From: Bradysia coprophila
Taxonomy: Eukaryota; Arthropoda; Insecta; Diptera; Sciaridae
Direction of reading: 5' to 3'
Assembly: GCF_014529535.1 (NCBI RefSeq)
Contig: NW_023503608.1
Coordinates: 4,960,001-5,024,000, forward strand
Length of the DNA stretch: 64,000 nucleotides
Of the stretch, positions 59,228-64,000 are shown piece by piece. Under the pieces are notes generated by a model. It was not told the origin of the DNA. It worked only from the letters and a program-made list of their open reading frames with translations, and searched no databases. Every line of letters starts with the position of its first letter. Position 1 is the stretch's first letter. The position numbers were made by a program, and so were the translations under genes.

Positions 59228-59984
59228 TACAATGCTTTACGTGATTAGCCAATGTAAATGAAAATTAAACAAGCCGTAACATGTATTACCAATGTTACGA
59301 TATTTACGTATGTATTATGACTTGTACAGGGAAATCGCATGTGGATTAAATAACACCGTTTGGATTGTATTCGTTGAAAAAACCGAAATCTTTTTTTCTT
59401 CGACTGTACGTAATTGTTTTGAGCTGTGTATTTTGCCTTGTGTGGTTGCATCCCTGTGCTTCGGCTCGAGCAGTAAACGCCACACTTGGCAAAATAAAAA
59501 ATTCCAAATAACGACGTAAGCTACTATTGTGTCTAACACCAGGTTATACTTTGTTATTATGACGAAACTATCGCCGTTTCAAAAAGAGGAAGATAGTTTC
59601 ATCTAAATAGTTGATAGATGATACAGCTGCGAGCTGCCTTTCTAATTGATTAAGCGAAATACTGACCTTTAAGTCTTTGTGATTTCGTTGCTGTCATTTA
59701 ACTTTTCGTGGATGGCACGGCCCGCCACCAAGAATTATCAAGAGATTGGAACAAACTCTGCTATTTTATTAGCTTTAACGGTAGTCTAACAGGCTAACTT
59801 TATGGTTTTGGGTTTCAGGACAACGACGACAAAAATGAAATGTAGGTTAAACTGAAGAAGTAAAAGATTCTTCATCAAACACTAAAAGAAAAAAGTAACA
59901 GAGGTAAAGTCTGAAATGGCTGCCTGACTATCTATTACATTATACATTATTACATTAAATATTATTAGATTAGATTTATTAGGA

Positions 59985-60070
59985 CAGGTTGGGAGAGCCC
60001 TGCACTTAAGCATTTGATGGGTATGTTGTGCTTATGTTTACTAGTAATTCTTAGTCCTATCACAGATGTA
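59985..60070 (-). repeat. 3'-end remnant of a non-LTR element
   Basis: The stretch GCCCTGCACTTAAGC..TTGATGGGTATGTTGTGCTTAT parallels the 3' UTR of the full element at 42825-42875 (GCCTGCACCTAAGCC..AGATGGGCCTGTTGTGCGTA), in the same orientation. It is preceded by simple ATTA-rich sequence (59935-59975). It is probably a strongly 5'-truncated, diverged insertion of a related element. Confidence 0.5.
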
Positions 60071-60719
60071 AAATGTTCCATTTATCGTACGTTTAAAGCT
60101 AAAGTAAAATTGTAATTTTCAACGGTCGGGTCTACGATTGCCTACATTTGTAAACAAGATTTTTGGTATCAAATGTTTTTGGAAATTTCAATTATGTTAA
60201 AGTCCCTCCTCTGAGCAACAAATATTTTGACACTTGGCAAAAAAACAATTTACATTTCAAAACGTAAATGTAATTAGGTTAGTGCATATGCATACTCACC
60301 TTGTACGAATCAACATTTGCGTGGGTACTTTTTGAATGGTCCATTGGGTAAAGTGGCACAAATACACGTCAAGTGTCAGTCTTACCATTAAAGTACTACT
60401 TTAGAAGTTTCTTCACATCTACTTGTCGTATAAAAATACATTCAATGCACAGTGGGTCTGACACCTGCGTCGCTTCAATACAAAACATTGCTCAATTCAT
60501 AAAATGGAAATTTATTTCATTTGAATGCTTCCGTTAAAAAAAATCAAACAAAAAACTTGGATATTCATCATTTGGTGTAGTAAAGTGACGAATGAACAAA
60601 ATGCTTGTATCTGTTCTTATTAAACCTTATTGCTTTTGCTAACAAAATTAAAGTTAATAATTTTGAATACCTGGCACTGTTGTATGTGTGTAAGAATTTG
60701 TTGATCCACAATCCATTAA

Positions 60720-62120
60720 TTACGCCGTGTCCATTGCATGATTACCTGTAAAACACAACAAATTGTCGAACTGTTAGTTTTCCTAAGATCGTAAAATAAA
60801 TCAAAATTCTTTAAATAGTTCAACAGGTGCTACACGGACTTCTCTTATAGCTAAATTTGGCGAAATTGATAAAAAAGCGACATAAAATAGAGGCATAGGT
60901 ATTCTCCTTACTTCTCCAAATACGATGTGACAACATTGGAAACCCGACTTACCTTCGTATGGGAATTAAGCTTTCACAGACGACAAACTGAAGACTAGCT
61001 GCCGAATCTATTATTTGATTTAGTCGACGTATCGCTGTATCGCTCATCTATCGTCAACCATTTTGACTAACATATGGAACCGAATAACAAACAAAACCTA
61101 CCATTGGTACCGTTTCCATTTAGCATTTCATCAGTAATTGGACCACCGGCTTGTAAAATTCGAGTAAGACGTTCCACTTCTTGCAACGAATTAGCTGTTT
61201 TGATCGCCTCGCGAATTTTTGCTACTTCAGCTGGCGTTGCTCCTGATTCTAAGGGAAAAAAATCGAATTTTTAACGTTTTAACATTCATTAAAAAAAAAC
61301 ACAAAATTCTACCATTCGTTCCGTTCGTTTCCAATACATTGCCTGTCTGGCCAGTTTTGGTTTTCTTCGCAATTTCTTTGAGTAATTCCTTTCCCTTCTT
61401 GCTTTTGAACAAATCATTGGCTTCTTTACGATGAGCCATCTTTATTTTACGGAAGTCCAACAGTCGTAAGTTAGGAAACCTAAAAGTTCAAACAAATCGG
61501 TTCAGAATGCTTACAGAACGTACAGAGCGTTGGTAGCTCAATCAAACTTACTTAAACGCAACGTACTCTCGATAGTTCGGTTTCGTCGACACCGGATTCA
61601 TGAGTAAACAAAGTGTTTCCAAGTTTGGTAAATGTGTAAGTGGCTCTAAGTCGCCTAGCTCCTGAATATTATTACCGGTCATGATAAGAGTATTCAGATT
61701 GGGAATGTACTCTTGCAGATTTTCCGATATCCGTCTGTTGTTGAAATGAATTTGTAAAAATGTTTGAATGATTGAATGATGCACCGAAACGAAATGTTAT
61801 TTTCATCGAAACTTACACAATCCGATTGTTGTTCAGCAGAAGACATTTGATTCGAGGTAAATAAGCGAAGCCATCCAATTTCCGTAGATCATTGTCGGAA
61901 AAGTCAATCGTATCGAATTGATCCAGTGTGGCTCCCATATTTTCGACTTGAGGTATTTTGTAGCCTGGAAACGAGAAGAAAACATTCGCGGATTTTTGTG
62001 TTGCACACTTAACCTAAAACAACGTTTTGTTTACTAACCGCGAAGATCCAATTCGCGGTCTCTGCAGGGATTTATGTACTGCATCGAATGATTTATCAGC
62101 TCGGGCGTTAGTTTTACCAT
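60720..62120 (-). CDS. U2A: U2 small nuclear ribonucleoprotein A' (U2A')
   Basis: Coding exons in transcript order: 62120-62039, 61964-61817, 61734-61552, 61479-61313, 61248-61102 and 60745-60720, giving 250 residues (human 255). U2A' is a leucine-rich-repeat protein that, with U2B'', binds stem-loop IV of U2 snRNA. Conserved parts: MVKLTPELINHSMQYINPCRDRELDLRGYKIP (residues 1-32), GATLDQFDTIDFSDNDLRKLDGF, LLLNNNRI, LGDLEPL, NPVSTKPNYREYV, LDFRKIK, and near the end the SLQEVERLTRIL helix. The first five exons are secure. The last exon (NHAMDTA then stop) was chosen because acceptor and phase fit and the length is right; an alternative exon lies near 60960-60995. Confidence 0.93.
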
Positions 62121-62391
62121 TTTATTGAAGTAATGAATTACTAAATTGAATTATTATCGAGAACAACACTCGTCTGTGTTTTCAACAAACGTTTGCGTTT
62201 TGTCTTTTGACAGCCGCAAGGAATAACACGTGTTGCCAATATGACAAACTTAATTACGATAACACTTCAATTCATAATTCTGCGCGGTCAAAATTCAAAT
62301 AGTTTCAACTGATTTCTCACTGTTGTTTAAAATTTTAATAATAACCTATCAAAAGTTGTCGGTCGAAAGGAGTAACGAGCAAATCCTTACT

Positions 62392-62526
62392 GTGGATTTA
62401 CATAGCAACGTAAAAGTGACAGATGCAAAAATTTCATTCATAATTTTAATTTTATGAATGAAATTTCGGGTTGCAGTATTTAAAAAACATTGCATCTGTC
62501 ACTTTTACGTTGCTATGTAAATCCAC
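62392..62526. repeat. Hairpin element, perfect 36-bp arms
   Basis: Arms 62392-62427 and 62491-62526 are exact inverses (GTGGATTTACATAGC .. GCTATGTAAATCCAC), and an inner pair ATTTCATTCATA / TATGAATGAAAT extends the stem. 135 bp long, no coding. It lies about 270 bp upstream of the U2A' start codon, so it may border that promoter. Confidence 0.75.
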
Positions 62527-62667
62527 GGTTAATTGCGTTATGATAGTGTTATGATAGTTATGATATGACTATAAACAGGCACCAGAACATATTTGAAATA
62601 AGGGGTCGACGCGACGCAGTAGTCAGAATTTTGCTCACAAATTTAGTTTTTTATGTTGGTATAATAC

Positions 62668-63175
62668 AGAGTTGGATCGGTTATCCGAAAAGCCGAAAAT
62701 TTCGGTTCGGATAGAACCGAACCGAGAATTTCGGTTCGGATTGAACCGAACCGAAATTTTCGGTTCGGTTTGAACCGAACCGAATACTTTGGGTTTGTCG
62801 TAAAACAATATGAAATGAAGGCAGACTTGTCAAAATTGATTGATTTCATTATGAACTAAACAAAAAGAAGTAAATGGAGCAATTGCATGCGATTTTTGTG
62901 AGAAAACGAATTTGACAAGAACTTATGAGATTTTCAATTCTCAATAAAAGTATCATGCAATTGCTCCATTTACTTCTTTTTGGTTAGTTCATAATGAAAT
63001 CAATCAATTTTGACGAGTCTCCCTTCATTTCATATTGTTTTTCGACAAAACCAAAGTTTTCGGTTCGGTTCAATCCGAACCGAAATTCTCGGTTCGGTTC
63101 AATCCGAACCGAAATTCTCGGTTCGGTTTAATCCGAACCGAAATTTTCGGTTTTTCGGATAACCGATCCAACTCT
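62668..63175. mobile_element. Foldback element with 10-bp target duplication (508 bp)
   Basis: Nearly the whole element is an inverted repeat with arms over 200 bp. The termini are AGAGTTGGATCGGTTATCC and its inverse. The outer arms are built of tandem, self-complementary units TTCGGTTCGG..CCGAACCGAA (three per side). It is flanked by the identical 10-mer GGTATAATAC at 62658-62667 and 63176-63185, a target-site duplication. A 9-10 bp duplication with long inverted repeats suggests a Mutator-like or foldback origin. It has no transposase. Confidence 0.82.
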
Positions 63176-63287
63176 GGTATAATACCACTGCAGTAACCAA
63201 AATAAAAGGTTTTTTGATCGTTAATTTTTTTTTTGTTCTGGTGACTGTTTATAGTGCGTTGCTAGTGGGCACTCTTATCGTCTTCTA

Positions 63288-63472
63288 CAACGCACTGTCT
63301 AGCACCGAAGCTGACTTTGACGTCACTCAAATAGAGGACTGAACCGATCAAAGTTGGCTATTCTTTTTCATACAATGGCTATCAAATTTTTTTTTAAAGT
63401 AGTCAACAGGTGTGTGTTTTGCCTTCTAAGTGAGTGATGTCAAAGTCAGCTTCGGTGCTTGACAGTGCGTTG
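63288..63472. repeat. Element P, long form: 185 bp with 42-bp inverted repeats
   Basis: Arms 63288-63329 and 63431-63472 (CAACGCACTGTCTAGCACCG..TGACTTTGACGTCACTCA and its inverse with a few changes). Each arm equals most of the short element at 38084-38136. The flanks TCTTCT (63281-63286 and 63473-63478) may be a target duplication. Confidence 0.7.
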
Positions 63473-63645
63473 TCTTCTGTTAAAATGATGGCAATATTGA
63501 AAAGTACTCAGTCATAGCACACCTTCTAGCACGAACACTCATTTTTCCTACGTCAAAAAGGCTTCAAATTGTCAAATATGTAAGCGTGAACGATTGCATG
63601 TGTGATATGTTCTTATTCACACCAAGAAATCATGACTACTATCGA

Positions 63646-63693
63646 AGCACTCTTAAGCACCGAAGCTGACTTTGATATCATTCAAATAGTGCT
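63646..63693. repeat. Element P, short copy 2 (~48 bp)
   Basis: Ends AGCACT and AGTGCT around AGCACCGAAGCTGACTTTGA..ATCATTCAAAT, nearly the same interior as 38084-38136 and the arms of 63288-63472. Confidence 0.55.
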
Positions 63694-63699
63694 ATGCTC

Positions 63700-64000
63700 C
63701 TATCGTTAAGAGATCATGCAAGGCCTTTTTTGATTGCATAAGCTTCCGAATATTTCTTATGTTCATGCTAGAAGCAGAGCTGTGATTGAGTATTGATGCG
63801 ACAAGGTGATGAAAAGTGCCACAAAAAAACTGCTGAATTCATCGTGATGTTAGAAATTACAAACTTTTTTATTTCCAATCGAGAAGTCACTTTTTATTTA
63901 TGAAAAGTATTGTTTTCACTATTGCCGCCGGAAGGAAAGTGAAATAATTAGTAATAGAGTTCTAAGTATTGCGATCATAATATTATCGCTGCACCACAAT
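63700..64000. other. Right edge of window
   Basis: 300 bp of AT-rich sequence in which I see no gene, RNA or repeat. Confidence 0.5.

Larger units (their letters stand above)
57822..60719. other. Spacer, MAPKAPK2 to U2A'
   Basis: 2.9 kb, AT-rich, with no supportable gene. It contains a small hairpin near 58187-58218 (CTTTCCATTTGAAC / AAAATGGAAAG), a longer inverted repeat at 59111-59227 and a retrotransposon 3'-end remnant at about 59985-60070 (both listed separately). Confidence 0.5.

Overview
The window is nuclear DNA from an insect, most likely a nematoceran fly. Genes have short GT-AG introns, the intergenic DNA is AT-rich and full of small terminal-inverted-repeat elements, and the proteins closely match dipteran or metazoan families (Prp8, golgin-245, MAPKAP kinase 2, a NUPR1-type protein resembling the Drosophila form, peritrophin-type chitin-binding proteins). 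A sciarid-like fungus gnat is my guess; the sequence alone does not prove it.

Layout, left to right. (1) 1-10.8 kb: the 5' end of a golgin-245/GOLGA4 gene on the minus strand, divergent from a complete 12-coding-exon Prp8 gene. (2) 12.3-14.5 kb: USE1 (ER SNARE, plus) and SF3B6/p14 (minus) end to end, about 130 bp between stops. (3) 14.5-17.8 kb: repeat-rich spacer with two copies of a small MITE and a ~1 kb inverted-terminus element. (4) 17.8-18.9 kb: a NEK-like protein kinase. (5) 19.2-31.8 kb: a membrane gamma-glutamyltranspeptidase with a ~9.9 kb intron that carries, on the other strand, a single-exon NUPR1-family gene and a nest of repeats. (6) 34.9-38.7 kb: a two-exon 2'-5'-oligoadenylate-synthase-like nucleotidyltransferase (minus). 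(7) 38.7-47.5 kb: repeats, a tRNA-like SINE head and a non-LTR retrotransposon (minus) with an uninterrupted 1212-codon ORF2 and a frameshifted ORF1. (8) 48.0-48.4 kb: the broken remains of a reeler-domain secreted protein gene. (9) 49.4-50.6 kb: a secreted beta-propeller lectin-like protein with an eight-cysteine tail. (10) 52.0-57.8 kb: MAPKAP kinase 2 (minus) with a secreted three-domain chitin-binding protein nested in its first coding intron on the plus strand. (11) 60.7-62.1 kb: the U2 snRNP A' gene (minus). (12) 62.1-64 kb: three inverted-repeat elements, one flanked by a clear 10-bp target duplication.

Functionally, three genes encode spliceosome parts (Prp8 of U5, SF3B6 and U2A' of U2), two serve membrane traffic (golgin-245, USE1), two are kinases, and several are secreted or potentially immune-related (OAS-like, propeller, chitin-binding, reeler remnant). 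They do not form one pathway. The most unusual items are the OAS-like gene, whose expected third catalytic aspartate is not obvious, the propeller plus cysteine-tail protein, and the families of very short palindromic elements.
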